Source: JBJXHG01 sp046160865
GTDB taxonomy: Bacteria > Planctomycetota > UBA1135 > GCA-002686595
Assembly: GCA_046160865.1 (NCBI GenBank)
Contig: JBJXHG010000002.1
Span: forward strand, 1 to 36,544
DNA length: 36,544 bases
Reading direction: 5' to 3'
Numbering within the stretch: position 1 is the first letter of the stretch; the number at the start of each line of letters is the position of its first letter. Positions 8,485-17,465 of the stretch are shown here, in pieces. The notes beneath the pieces are model-generated. The model had not been told where the DNA came from. It did no database searches and was given only the letters and a program-made list of their open reading frames with translations. A program made the position numbers and the translations under genes.

Positions 8485-9548
8485 GTGGCGTGCGTCCTCT
8501 GCCAAGCCGGGCGCTCGACCGGACCCACCGCGAGCGGTGCATCCTTGTACTCGATCCAACGCGCGCGACGGCCCGAGGCGCGGCGCAGGACGTAGAGCGT
8601 CATGCCCCACGTCTCGGGCCACTTCGCGAGCGCGCACGACCATGCGTAAGCGCGTGCGTCTGCGGCGCTCCGGCCGGCGATTCGACCGTGGCGCGCGATG
8701 CGTTGCAGCAGGCTCCTGTACGCGAGCACGACGAGCAGCACGAGGGTCGCCGCGGGCCACGCTGCACGCATGCCGACGACGAGCGCCGCGAGCGTGAGCG
8801 CGGGCAGTACGACGGCCCACACGAGTGCGGAGCGCGCCCGCCGGAAGCGATCGTGGTCCGGGGACGCGCCGTACTTCGCGAGCAGCTCGGCGGTCGTGTG
8901 TCCGGTGCGGACGGCGCGCTGCCACCACTGCGTCCAGCGTGTCATCGCGGCGTCGTGCCGCGTCATCTCCGCGTCGATGCGCAGCACCGTGTGTCCGGCG
9001 CGACGCAAGCGCAAGCACAAGTCGGGCTCCTCGCCGGCGATCATCGCATCGTCGTAGCCGCCGGCCGCACGCACGGCGGCGGTGCGCATGAGCGCGTCGC
9101 CACCGCACGCACGCGCGACGCCGATCGGCGTGTCCCACTCGATGTCGCACAAGCGATTGAAGATCGACGCGTCGCGCGCGCGCTCGCGGCGGCGGCCGCA
9201 CACGACGGCTGCGTCCGGGCGCTGGCTCAGTACAGCGACGCCGCGCGAGATCCACTCCGAGTCGAGCTCGCAGTCTCCGTCGACGAACTGCACGAGCTCC
9301 GTCGCCGGCGCGATGCTCAGGAGCGCTTCGAACCCCGCATTGCGCGCGCGCGCCGCCGTGAACGGACGCGTGAGGTCGAGCTCGATGACGTGGGCACCCG
9401 CGGTTCGGGCTCGTTCTCTACTGCCGTCGGTCGATGCAGAGTCGACGTAGACGACGGTGTCTGCGCGCCCAGCGATCGAGGCGAGGCAGAGTACGAGGCG
9501 CTCGCCCTCGTTGCGGCCGATGGCGACGATGCCGATGGACGCGCTCAT
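8481..9548 (-). CDS. GT2-family glycosyltransferase with C-terminal membrane segments
   Basis: The 355-residue product starts with a GT-A fold: IGIVAIGRNEGERLVLCLAS, the nucleotide-binding VVYVDSASTDGS, and QFVDGDCELD with the metal-binding DxD-like motif. ARACGGDALMRTAAVRAAGGYD and EEPDLCLRLRRAGH complete the usual GT2 pattern. Residues about 240-285 hold one or two hydrophobic membrane segments, so the enzyme is probably bound to the inner membrane. The ATG at 9548 overlaps the stop of the preceding GT2 gene (ATGA, 9545-9548) and its own stop overlaps the deacetylase start. This ties the three genes together by translational coupling. Donor and acceptor are unknown. Confidence 0.93.
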   Translation of the reverse strand: MSASIGIVAIGRNEGERLVLCLASIAGRADTVVYVDSASTDGSRERARTAGAHVIELDLTRPFTAARARNAGFEALLSIAPATELVQFVDGDCELDSEWISRGVAVLSQRPDAAVVCGRRRERARDASIFNRLCDIEWDTPIGVARACGGDALMRTAAVRAAGGYDDAMIAGEEPDLCLRLRRAGHTVLRIDAEMTRHDAAMTRWTQWWQRAVRTGHTTAELLAKYGASPDHDRFRRARSALVWAVVLPALTLAALVVGMRAAWPAATLVLLVVLAYRSLLQRIARHGRIAGRSAADARAYAWSCALAKWPETWGMTLYVLRRASGRRARWIEYKDAPLAVGPVERPAWQRTHAT

Positions 9549-10558
9549 GCGTCACACTTCTGGAGAAAAGTGGAGAGCTCGGCGAGCGCCATACGCTTCG
9601 CCCGTGCGTCGCGCGGACCGAGGCGGATGCGCATGCGGCACTCGAGGCTCCACAAGGTCGTGACCGCACGCAGCCACCAGTCGCCGATGCGACCGTAGTG
9701 CTTCTTGTAGTAGCGCGCACGGTCGCGCACGTAGTGAGTGTTGCGCTCTTTCCAGTGGAACGCGCGCGTCGACGCGCCGCCGTGATGCAGGACCGCGACG
9801 TGCGCCAAGTAGCGGATGCGTCGGCCGCGGGCCCACAGAGCGCGGCACAGGTCGACGTCGTTGAAATAGAGCCGGAGGTTCTGGTCGAGCCCGCCGAGTG
9901 CCTCGTACTCGGCGCGCCGGATCACGAAGCATGCACCGGGCGGCTGCGGCACGTCGCGGCTCTCGATGTGGTTGCAGTGGTCCATGTGCGTCCAACGCTG
10001 GAACCACGTGGCGGGCGGAATGCGCCCGAGCGACGTCGAATCGAACAGGGCGTCGGCGAGCGTTGGGAAGCGGCGGCACGCGCGTTGGACGCTGCCGTCC
10101 GCGTTCACGAGACGCGGAGCGACCGCGCCGTAGGCGGGGTGCTCGTCGAGGAAGCGCGCGAGACATTCCAACGCACCGGAGCGCACCTCGGTGTCCGAGT
10201 TGAGCAAGCACAGGTACTCGCCGGTCGCGACGTGCGCACCTTGGTTGTTGCCTTCGGCGTAGAGCCGGTTCTCGGTGTTGCGTAGCAGCCGGACGTGCGG
10301 GAACTCGAGCGCCACCATGTCGGCCGAGCCGTCACCGCTCGCGTTGTCGACGACGATGAGCTCGCGCCGCTCGCCGTTCGAGTCTGCGTCGAGCGCACGC
10401 AAGCAGGCGCGGAGGAGCTCGCGCGTGTTCCACGAGAGCACGACGACGGAGAGCCGCACGTGAGCGCCCGCGGCGCGCGTCGTATCGGATACGCCCACAC
10501 GCTTCAGCTCGGGCGTGTGCGTCGTGTCGTCCAGTAACGAAGGGCGAGGGGTGTCCAT
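9545..10558 (-). CDS. GT2-family glycosyltransferase (rhamnosyltransferase-like)
   Basis: The product of about 337 residues is a GT-A enzyme: RLSVVVLSWNTRELLRACLR, LIVVDNASGDGSADMV, YLCLLNSDTEVRSGAL (DxD-like NSD), PPGACFVIRRAEYEALGGLD and LYFNDVDLCRALWARG. These patterns are shared with WbbL-like rhamnosyltransferases, though the sugar cannot be fixed. ATG at 10558 overlaps the flippase gene by 55 bases. GTG at 10498, just after the flippase stop, is an equally plausible start and would begin closer to the domain. The stop overlaps the next GT2 start by four bases. The gene is part of the minus-strand glycan-assembly operon. Confidence 0.9.
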   Translation of the reverse strand: MDTPRPSLLDDTTHTPELKRVGVSDTTRAAGAHVRLSVVVLSWNTRELLRACLRALDADSNGERRELIVVDNASGDGSADMVALEFPHVRLLRNTENRLYAEGNNQGAHVATGEYLCLLNSDTEVRSGALECLARFLDEHPAYGAVAPRLVNADGSVQRACRRFPTLADALFDSTSLGRIPPATWFQRWTHMDHCNHIESRDVPQPPGACFVIRRAEYEALGGLDQNLRLYFNDVDLCRALWARGRRIRYLAHVAVLHHGGASTRAFHWKERNTHYVRDRARYYKKHYGRIGDWWLRAVTTLWSLECRMRIRLGPRDARAKRMALAELSTFLQKCDA

Positions 10559-12024
10559 AGGAGCGATACCGACAGGAAGACGGCCGATGCGACAGCGAAA
10601 CGCGAGCCACCCATGCTCTCGGCGAAGTTCGCGGAGAAGGATCCGAGCCACGCGGTGATCAGCACCCACGCGGAGAGGGCCAAGTCCTGCGGCCAGCCGC
10701 GGAGTCCCGCGCGACCGGCGGCGAACGCCGACACGGCGTACTTCAAGACTTCGGACAAGACGAGACCGGCGATCGCGCCGTGGAAGCCAGCGGCGTAGTA
10801 GCCGGTCGGGATCAGGACGATCATGCCGGCGAGCTTTCCGGCGTTGCTCGCGGCGGTCCAACGCGCTTCACCGCGCGCGAGCAGCGCGGCGCCGTTCGTC
10901 GCCTCGAGCACGGTGAACCAGCTCGCGAGCGCGAGCAGTTGCACCATCCAGCCCGCTTCGGCGTAGCGCACGTCGTACAAAAGGTGCACGGCCGCTTCGC
11001 CGCCGCCGCTGAGCCCTGCGCTGGTCCAACCAGCGATCAAGAGCAGCGGCAATCGCACGCGTCCGAAGATCTCGCGCAGGTCCACGCCTGCGTTGTGCAC
11101 GCGGCTGTAGATCGGGAAGAAGACGCTGTGCCCCATTCGGCCGAGCGCCGTCGCCGGCATCGTCGCGATCATCGCGGCGACGCCGTACACGCCGAGCAAC
11201 GCGATCGGGATCATCTTGCCGAAGATGAGCCGGTCGGACTGTCCGACGACGAACGTGAGCAGCGTGCTGAAGAAGATCCAGCGTCCGAAGTGGAAGAGCG
11301 CGCGCACCGCGCTCGGATCCCAGCTCAACCGATTCGTGATGCCTGGCAGCACCGTGTGGCTGAGAACGAGGCGCGCGAGACTGCCTCCGAGTCCGCCCGC
11401 GACGAGGGCCCAGATCGATCGATCGACGAGCGCCCAGCCGCACGTCACGACGAGACCCGCGGCTTGACTGCCGAGCTCGACCCGCGCGACGCGGGCGAGG
11501 TCGACGTTGCGGTACATGCTGAAGATCCGCGTCGAGTTGAATCCGCTGATCAGCGCGGTGAGCCCCGACACCGGCACGATGAGGGCGAGAACGGGATCGC
11601 CGTAGAAGCGCGCGAACGGCAGCGCGACGAGACACGCGCAAACCCAAAGTACCAGCCCGCGCAGAATCTGCACGGTCCACGCCGTGTTCAGGAAGCGCGG
11701 ATCCTCGCCGCGCTTGCTCTGGATGATGCTCGGACCGATGCCGACGTCGGAGAAGAGCTGCAGCCCTTGCAGCAGCGCGCCGACGAGGGCGATCCACCCG
11801 AACGCCTCTTCGAAGAGCAGACGCGTCAGGATCAGGTTGCCGGCCAAGCGCAGCACTTGGCTGCCGCCGAACGCAGCCATCGACCAGAACGCACCATGAC
11901 GCGCGAGCGTGCGCAGCGAGATCTCGACGGCGGGCGTCGCACGTGCAGGCGAATGCGGTGCGCCTGTCGATGCAATCGTCGCATCGGCGTCGGTGGTGAC
12001 GAGTTGCAGAGCTCCTCCGGACAC
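10504..12024 (-). CDS. Wzx-type oligosaccharide flippase (polysaccharide biosynthesis/MOP superfamily)
   Basis: The 506-residue polytopic protein has about a dozen hydrophobic segments. Its N-terminal region (FWSMAAFGGSQVLRLAGNLI, then LTRLLFEEAFGWIALVG) is typical of RfbX/Wzx and lipopolysaccharide biosynthesis flippases of the MOP superfamily. The expected role is moving the undecaprenyl-pyrophosphate-linked repeat unit from the cytoplasmic to the periplasmic leaflet. The start is GTG at 12024; no strong ribosome-binding site is visible. It is the first gene of the minus-strand block and is divergent from the Wza-like gene, with 236 bases between them. The first roughly 30 residues are polar and probably cytoplasmic. 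Confidence 0.93.
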   Translation of the reverse strand: MSGGALQLVTTDADATIASTGAPHSPARATPAVEISLRTLARHGAFWSMAAFGGSQVLRLAGNLILTRLLFEEAFGWIALVGALLQGLQLFSDVGIGPSIIQSKRGEDPRFLNTAWTVQILRGLVLWVCACLVALPFARFYGDPVLALIVPVSGLTALISGFNSTRIFSMYRNVDLARVARVELGSQAAGLVVTCGWALVDRSIWALVAGGLGGSLARLVLSHTVLPGITNRLSWDPSAVRALFHFGRWIFFSTLLTFVVGQSDRLIFGKMIPIALLGVYGVAAMIATMPATALGRMGHSVFFPIYSRVHNAGVDLREIFGRVRLPLLLIAGWTSAGLSGGGEAAVHLLYDVRYAEAGWMVQLLALASWFTVLEATNGAALLARGEARWTAASNAGKLAGMIVLIPTGYYAAGFHGAIAGLVLSEVLKYAVSAFAAGRAGLRGWPQDLALSAWVLITAWLGSFSANFAESMGGSRFAVASAVFLSVSLLWTPLALRYWTTRRTRPS

Positions 12025-12260
12025 GCGTCGGAATGTGGTCGATCGGCCGAGCGCGTTCCATCGAACGAAGTGCCACCACGCATGTTGCGCGCCGCACTAC
12101 GAGGATTCAGCGCGCTGGATTCGGTGCATACACGGATGTGGACGTGCGCGCGACGCACTTACACCTGAGTGGCGTGCGCCGGGGCGCGCAGTGGTCGCAA
12201 GCCCGCAGCAGGACGTGATGAGCAATGCGGGCGAGTGCGAGGCCCCTTCGTGCGCTCTCC
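12025..12260. promoter_or_regulatory. Divergent intergenic region between flippase and export operons
   Basis: These 236 bases separate two divergently transcribed polysaccharide operons and so must carry the promoters of at least one of them. I saw no convincing sigma-70 boxes and no strong operator-like repeat. The call rests on gene arrangement only. Confidence 0.45.
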
Positions 12261-12977
12261 ATGCATATGCGGTCCCCTCGATTCACGGTCGTTCATGCGG
12301 TCCTGCTCGCGGCCACTGCGTTCACCACTGCGTGCGAAACCGCCGGTGGTCCACCGCTCTCGAAGATTGTGCAGGAGATCAACGCCACGCTCGAGCCGAG
12401 CACGGTCGTCGTCGGCGTGGGCGACGAACTCGAGGTGCGCTTCCCGTACTCGCCCACTTGGAATCAGACCGTGCAGATCGCGGCCGACGGCAGCGCGTCG
12501 TTCCTCGCCGTCGGGCGCTTGATCGTCGGCGGCATGTCGCCGGGCGCGCTGAACCAGACTCTGCACGACGCTTATGAACACGTACTGGAGAACCCAGAGC
12601 TCGACGTCGTCGTGAAGGCGCCGGTCGGGCGCAACGTGTACGTCATGGGGGATGTGCTCGAGCCGGGCGAGTTCGCGCTGAGCGCCGATCGACGGCTGAC
12701 GTTCCTCGAAGCGATCGCGCGCGCCGGCGGTCCGCGCAAGGAGTCCGCGTACTTGGCCCACACGTTGCTGTTGCGTTGGAGCGCCAGCACCGGGCGCCAG
12801 CTCACGTGGAAGTTCGACGCCCGAGAGGAACATTGGCGCGGCGGCGAGCCGCTGTACCTGCAACCGTACGACGTCATCTGGATCCCGAACACGCCGGTCG
12901 ACGACGTCGCGATCTGGGTCGACAACTACATCCGCCGCATGATCCCGTTCCCTTACATCATTCCGCCGATGCAGTGA
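12261..12977 (+). CDS. Wza-like polysaccharide export outer-membrane lipoprotein
   Basis: The 238-residue product has a lipoprotein-type signal (Cys24 in AFTTAC). It is followed by a polysaccharide export (Poly_export) domain: VVGVGDELEVRFPYSPTWNQ and ADGSASFLAVGRLIVGGMSP. An SLBB domain comes next: VYVMGDVLEPGEFALSADRR followed by LTFLEAIARAGGPRKES. Wza-type proteins form the periplasm-spanning, outer-membrane export channel for capsule or exopolysaccharide. This one is shorter than E. coli Wza (about 380 residues) and has a single clear SLBB repeat. I chose ATG 12261 because it gives a compact signal peptide. ATG 12225 upstream has GGA nearby and is possible; ATG 12267 would also work. It starts the plus-strand export operon. 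Confidence 0.92.
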   Translation: MHMRSPRFTVVHAVLLAATAFTTACETAGGPPLSKIVQEINATLEPSTVVVGVGDELEVRFPYSPTWNQTVQIAADGSASFLAVGRLIVGGMSPGALNQTLHDAYEHVLENPELDVVVKAPVGRNVYVMGDVLEPGEFALSADRRLTFLEAIARAGGPRKESAYLAHTLLLRWSASTGRQLTWKFDAREEHWRGGEPLYLQPYDVIWIPNTPVDDVAIWVDNYIRRMIPFPYIIPPMQ

Positions 12978-13016
12978 CCGTGCGCAAGCGGGTCGCGTGA
13001 GTTCGAAGAGACGCTC

Positions 13017-14660
13017 GTGATGATGAGAAGCCGCCATCCCCAGGATCCCGCGTACGACACCGGCGAGTACGGTCCCGACCTGCGTGTTCTCGTGCTGCGC
13101 GGGGTGCGGCGCTCGAAACGCTGGATCGTCGTGCTCTCGATCCTCGGCGCGTCGGTTGGCCTCGTCGCCGGCTTGCTGCAGCCGAACCAGTACGAGTCGC
13201 ACGCGAAGCTCTTGCTGCGCGTCGGTGCGCGCGAGGCGATGAGTGCCGAGTCGCTCGCGGGCATCGACGATCACCACAACGGCACGCGGCCGACCGTCGG
13301 GGACGAGTTGCAGATGCTCTCCGACGTCGCGGTGTTCGAGCGCGTGGTGCGCAAGATCGGAGTGCGCGCGATCCTCGCGCCGGCCGATCCGCGCGGCGAA
13401 GACGGGCCGACGACGTCCGCGCCCGTGCGCTGGCTACACGCCGTGCAAGCGCGCGTGCTCGCGTGGACGGCGGCGGAGCACGACGCGGACGGGCACGAGG
13501 CCGAGCTCGCGCTGCGCACCGCGACGAAGTCCTTGATCGAGAACACGCGCGTCACGAACGAGCCGGGGACGAACGTGATCGTCGTCCGCCACACGTCGAC
13601 GTCGCCCGAAAAGGCGCGCGTGATCACGGAAGCGCTCGCGAACGCGTTCATCGAGCGCCACCGCGACCAGTTCTCGACGCAACCGTTCGTCGACAAGAAC
13701 CGTGGCAAGCTCGCGGATGCCAAGGCACAGCGCGATGCCGCTGCGGACGCCTACTTCGGACACCTCGATCAGTGCAGCTTCGTCGACCTCGCCGTGCAGG
13801 GGCCGGCGCTGCTGACGGAGATCGAGATGCTCGACCGTGAGCTCTTCGGCGCGCGCTTGCGCCGCGAAGAGATCGCGCAGCAGCGCTCGTCGCTCGTCGA
13901 CCGCATGAAGGGCGGGCCAGCCGACATCGAGGTCGTGCGCCCCGCCGTGCTCGTACCGAACGAAGAGTGGGAGACGCTGCTCACGCTCAAGCGCACGCTG
14001 CTCGCGCAGCGCACGAACCTCGCGTTCGAGAATCGCCCGCTCGACGAAGCACGGCGTCTCAGGGATCAGTACGACGAGCAGATCGCGCGCGTCGAAGCGC
14101 AGCTGCGCACCACGCCGAAGGCGGTCACGCAGTCGACGGAGCAGCGCGAGAGCGTGGGGCCGTCGGCGCTCGCGATCCAGGTCGGCGATCTCGAGGTCGA
14201 GGACGCCGCGCTCGTCGTGAAAGTCGAGTTGCTGCGCGCCCGACTCGACGAGAAGAACGCGCTCGCACAGGAGCTGCGGCGCTGCGAGCGGACGCACGCC
14301 GACCTCGCTTCGCTGCGCGACGCCGAGAGCGGCCGGTACCGGCACCTGGTCGAGCGCTTCTCGGTGCTCGAAGCCCTCGGGAACATGGATGTGCAGGAGG
14401 ACGCGAATCTGCGCTGGCTGCAGCTCGCGACGCTGGAGCGCGAGAAGATCGGGCCCAAGCGCGCGGGTCTCTTGCTCAAGGGCTTGATCGCCGGATTGCT
14501 CGCCGGTGTGGCCATCGCCGTGTTGCGGCAGCGGTTCGACACCACGCTCGGCGATCCGCTCGAGTTCGAGCGCGACAGCGGAGTTCCGGTGCTCGGCGTC
14601 GTTCCCGATCACGCACCACTGCGTGCCGCGCACGGTGCGGCGATCGTGGGGAGGGGCTGA
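13017..14660 (+). CDS. Wzz/GumC-like polysaccharide chain-length/co-polymerase protein
   Basis: The 547-residue product has two membrane segments, about residues 37-58 (IVVLSILGASVGLVAGLLQ) and 480-500 (LLLKGLIAGLLAGVAIAVL). Between them is a large periplasmic region rich in coiled coil. The segment after TM1 (NQYESHAKLLLRV) is the typical Wzz N-terminal pattern. NVIVVRHTSTSPEKARVI and LANAFIERHRDQF fit the GumC/EpsF-type transport family. There is no fused kinase; after TM2 only about 45 residues remain, ending in a fragment that resembles the linker to a BY-kinase (GVPVLGVVPDH). Such proteins control polymer length and bridge the Wzy polymerase to Wza. The next gene begins one base after this stop. 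Confidence 0.92.
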   Translation: MMMRSRHPQDPAYDTGEYGPDLRVLVLRGVRRSKRWIVVLSILGASVGLVAGLLQPNQYESHAKLLLRVGAREAMSAESLAGIDDHHNGTRPTVGDELQMLSDVAVFERVVRKIGVRAILAPADPRGEDGPTTSAPVRWLHAVQARVLAWTAAEHDADGHEAELALRTATKSLIENTRVTNEPGTNVIVVRHTSTSPEKARVITEALANAFIERHRDQFSTQPFVDKNRGKLADAKAQRDAAADAYFGHLDQCSFVDLAVQGPALLTEIEMLDRELFGARLRREEIAQQRSSLVDRMKGGPADIEVVRPAVLVPNEEWETLLTLKRTLLAQRTNLAFENRPLDEARRLRDQYDEQIARVEAQLRTTPKAVTQSTEQRESVGPSALAIQVGDLEVEDAALVVKVELLRARLDEKNALAQELRRCERTHADLASLRDAESGRYRHLVERFSVLEALGNMDVQEDANLRWLQLATLEREKIGPKRAGLLLKGLIAGLLAGVAIAVLRQRFDTTLGDPLEFERDSGVPVLGVVPDHAPLRAAHGAAIVGRG

Positions 14661-14661
14661 G

Positions 14662-15666
14662 ATGATCGCATCGAACGGCCGGCATCCGCTCGAGAGCCTG
14701 CCCGGCATCGGCGATGCCGTGTGGGCGACGGTGGCCCAACTCGGTCGCGCACACACTTCGGCGTGCCTCGCCGTCGCCGCGCCGCACGCACGCGCCGGAA
14801 CGACCACGGTCGCGGCGGCCATTGCGCTCGCGCTCGCGCAACACGAGCGCGCGCCAGTGTGCTTGCTCGAGTCGAGCGTCGAGGAGCCCGCGCTCGCGCG
14901 CGTCTTCGGATTGCGCACGACCGGGTTGAGCGACGTGCTCGACGGGCGCGCGCATCTCGGCGACGCGCTGCAGGTCGTAGCGGGTTGCCCGGCGCTGTCG
15001 GTGCTCGGCGGCGGAACGCCGCGCGCCGCGGTTCCCGGTGAGCTGGCCGATGCACGCATGCGCGCGATCGTCGACGATCTCACGCGTCGGTCGCGCTACC
15101 TCGTGCTCGACGCGCCGCCGATCCTCGGCGGGCTCGATGCGCGGCCGATCTTCGCCCACGCGCACGGAGCGGTGCTCGTCGTGCGCGCAGGTGTCACGCA
15201 GCGATCGGATGCCCGGCGCGCGCAGCGCGTTCTCGCCGAGGCCGGGGTCACGCTGCTCGGTGCCGTGTTCCACGAAGAGCGTCGTGCGAGCGGAACGAAC
15301 GCGCTGCTGCGACGGCGCGAGTCGCGCGCCGCGGTCGTGGAGCGCGTCGTCGCAGTTCCGATCACCGGGCCGGCAGCAACCGAGCCCGCCATGTCCGACG
15401 AGGAGCGTGCGCGCGAGGAGGCTGCGCACCGGCGCGAGGTCGAGATGCTCGAGCGGCGGTTGAAGAAGCTCACGGATCTGCTCGCACAGACCGAGGACAG
15501 CTTGAAGCGCGTGCTCGCGGCGAAGGCCGGCGACGAAGGCGTCGCGTCGGTCTACCGCAGCGTGCAGGGACTCTCCGAGGGCGAAGGTGCGTCCAAGAGC
15601 CAGCTCTTGCAGGAGATCTTCCTCGCCAACCAGCATCTGCAGAGGGCGATCGCGCAGCGCGCGTGA
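14662..15666 (+). CDS. CpsD/BY-kinase-like ATPase with degenerate P-loop and C-terminal coiled coil
   Basis: The 334-residue protein has the fold pattern of the CpsD/CapB/Wzc cytoplasmic kinase domain and follows the Wzz-like gene directly, as expected for a split Wzc system. The Walker A region at residues 40-50 reads APHARAGTTTV: the conserved Lys of GKT is Thr47. The Walker A' region reads VCLLESSVEEPAL, where active kinases have a DxD-type motif. Walker B (RYLVLDAPP, Asp150) is intact. No Tyr-rich tail is present. Instead, residues about 250-334 form a charged coiled coil (EEAAHRREVEMLERRLKKLT) and a Gln/Leu-rich end. This suggests a scaffold or pseudo-kinase rather than an active tyrosine kinase. 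GGGGAGGGG lies just upstream of ATG 14662. Confidence 0.85.
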   Translation: MIASNGRHPLESLPGIGDAVWATVAQLGRAHTSACLAVAAPHARAGTTTVAAAIALALAQHERAPVCLLESSVEEPALARVFGLRTTGLSDVLDGRAHLGDALQVVAGCPALSVLGGGTPRAAVPGELADARMRAIVDDLTRRSRYLVLDAPPILGGLDARPIFAHAHGAVLVVRAGVTQRSDARRAQRVLAEAGVTLLGAVFHEERRASGTNALLRRRESRAAVVERVVAVPITGPAATEPAMSDEERAREEAAHRREVEMLERRLKKLTDLLAQTEDSLKRVLAAKAGDEGVASVYRSVQGLSEGEGASKSQLLQEIFLANQHLQRAIAQRA

Positions 15667-15679
15667 CGCGGAGTACGAG

Positions 15680-16474
15680 ATGGGATTCGTCTCCAAGGTC
15701 GCCAACAACTTGTGGCTCCTACGCACGTGCCGCGATCGCGCGACGTGGAACGGCTTCAAGCACGCGGCGCAGCTCGGCGTCGGCTTGCCCGGTCCGCACG
15801 AGCTCCGATTGCGCGGCTTGAAGCGTCCGCTGTTGTACCGGCCAGGCTCGACGGATCTGCTCGTCGCGTGGGAGCTCTTCCGCACCGACGAGTACGACGT
15901 CGCCGGCGAGTGGCCGTTCCGCGTGGTGCTCGACGGCGGTGCGAACAGCGGCCTCTTCCTCGCGTGGCTCTTGCGGCGCGCGCGTGGCGGAATCGATCGC
16001 TACGTCGGTGTCGAGGCGGACCACGCTTCGTTCGGAGCGCTCGAGCGTCAAACGCTCGCGCTCGGTGTACGCGCGCGTTGCACGCTCCTGCACGCGGCGG
16101 TGTGGAGCCGAGACGAAGCGGTGCGCTTCGACGATCACGGCCCGAGCTGGGGCCGCCGCGTCGATGGCCGCGGCAACGCCTCCGTGCGCGGCCTCTCGAT
16201 CGAGTCGATCCTCGAGGCGGGCGCGCTGTCGCGCTGCGATCTGATGAAGCTCGACATCGAAGGCGGCGAGGAGCAAGTCCTCGAAAGCCGCGGCTGGACG
16301 CCGCGCGTCGACGCGATCGTCGCCGAGTTGCACGGCGGACTCGACTTCGCTTGGTTCGCGCGCACGGTGCGCGAGCGCGGTTACGTCCCGGTGCCTGCGG
16401 GACAGCTCTTCCGCGTGCATCCCGGAGCGATCCGATGCGGGTCGCGGTTCGAGTCGCTGCTCACACGCAAGTGA
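15680..16474 (+). CDS. FkbM-family methyltransferase
   Basis: The 264-residue product carries the SAM-binding glycine motif VVLDGGANSGLFLAWLL, an acidic end of strand 2 (YVGVEADHASFGAL), and the FkbM signature DLMKLDIEGGEEQVLE. The family O-methylates hydroxyl groups on sugars and other metabolites, using SAM. In a polysaccharide locus the natural acceptor would be a sugar hydroxyl of the repeat unit, but this is inferred from context. ATG 15680 has GGAG about 9 bases upstream, 13 bases after the stop of the CpsD-like gene, so it closes the export operon. The next gene converges from the other strand after 16 bases. Confidence 0.9.
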   Translation: MGFVSKVANNLWLLRTCRDRATWNGFKHAAQLGVGLPGPHELRLRGLKRPLLYRPGSTDLLVAWELFRTDEYDVAGEWPFRVVLDGGANSGLFLAWLLRRARGGIDRYVGVEADHASFGALERQTLALGVRARCTLLHAAVWSRDEAVRFDDHGPSWGRRVDGRGNASVRGLSIESILEAGALSRCDLMKLDIEGGEEQVLESRGWTPRVDAIVAELHGGLDFAWFARTVRERGYVPVPAGQLFRVHPGAIRCGSRFESLLTRK

Positions 16475-16490
16475 GCGAAGCGCGCGCGCG

Positions 16491-17411
16491 TCAGCTCCCG
16501 GTCGATCGCGTCGCGACCGAGCGCGCCGCCACGGAACTCGGTGCGATCGGCCGCGCGCGCAAACCGCGCAGAGCCGAACGCGTGGCGAGCGCGACGCCGA
16601 ACGGAAGATCCTCGACGAGATAGCGGCGGAGCAGGCGGTTCGGCTCTTGCACCATCCGATGCAGCCACTCGAGGCCGATGCGTTGCAGCCACGGGGGTGC
16701 GCGGCGCACGTCGCCCGCGACGAAGCTGAAGCTGATCCCGACGCCGAGCCACCAAGCGCGCGGCAGGATCGGCCGCAAGCGCTCGATCAGCGCTTCTTGC
16801 TTCGGCGATCCGAGCGCGACGAACACGATGTCGGCGCGCGAGATCGCGAGCTGTGCGGCGAGCGCGTCCACGTCGTCGCTTCGATGCTCGAATCCGAGCG
16901 CGGGGCACGCGGTTCCCGCGACGCGCAAGCCCGGAAAGCGGCGGCCGAGTTCCTGCGCGGCGCCTTCGGCGGTGCCGGGATCGCCGCCGAGCAGGAAGAG
17001 CGAGTGCCCGTTGCGCGCCGCGGCGCGCGAGAGGCTCGAGATCAAGTCGGACCCCGCGACGCGGCACGGCAGCGGAGTGCGCTGCAAGCGCGCCATCCAC
17101 ACGAGCGGCATGCCGTCCGCGACGGCGAGATCGGCGCGGCCGTAGCTCGCACGCAGGCGATCGTCGCGCGCGAGACGTCGCATGTGATCCAGGTTCGGCG
17201 TGACGATCCAGCCACCGCGTGCGTCGCGGAGCGCCGACATGACGTGCTCGACGCACTCGTCCTCGCGCAGCGCGTGGATGCGCACGCCGTCGAGATCGAT
17301 CGCGCGGGGTGCGGGGGAAGTGGTCAGGTAGCTCGGCAAGGGAACTGTGCGCCACGCGGTCGCGCAATCCTCGTAGCTCGCGCAGCCGCGCACCCAAATC
17401 GGCGGAAGCAC
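16491..17411 (-). CDS. WecG/TagA/CpsF-family (GT26) glycosyltransferase
   Basis: The 306-residue protein matches the GT26 family. It has WIVTPNLDHMRRLARD, LAVADGMPLVWMARL, LFLLGGDPGTAEGAAQ, DIVFVALGSPKQEALIERL, LGVGISFSFVAGDVRRAP and LEWLHRMVQEPNRLLRRYL. Family members (WecG, TagA, CpsF) transfer ManNAcA, ManNAc or glucuronic acid to lipid-linked sugars at the membrane surface, usually as the second sugar of a repeat unit. The start is GTG at 17411. It lies on the minus strand downstream of a GT2 and a GT4 gene with 54 bases between stop and start, and converges on the FkbM gene. Confidence 0.93.
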   Translation of the reverse strand: MLPPIWVRGCASYEDCATAWRTVPLPSYLTTSPAPRAIDLDGVRIHALREDECVEHVMSALRDARGGWIVTPNLDHMRRLARDDRLRASYGRADLAVADGMPLVWMARLQRTPLPCRVAGSDLISSLSRAAARNGHSLFLLGGDPGTAEGAAQELGRRFPGLRVAGTACPALGFEHRSDDVDALAAQLAISRADIVFVALGSPKQEALIERLRPILPRAWWLGVGISFSFVAGDVRRAPPWLQRIGLEWLHRMVQEPNRLLRRYLVEDLPFGVALATRSALRGLRARPIAPSSVAARSVATRSTGS

Positions 17412-17465
17412 GAGCGCGTGCGCGCAAAACTACGCGCTGGTCCGCGAGGAAATGCGTAGCTCGGC

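Noticed and set aside
6151..8595. Plus-strand open frame of about 810 codons across the GT4 and deacetylase genes
   Set aside because: It spans two clear minus-strand genes and their junction, and its translation is low-complexity Arg/Ala-rich.
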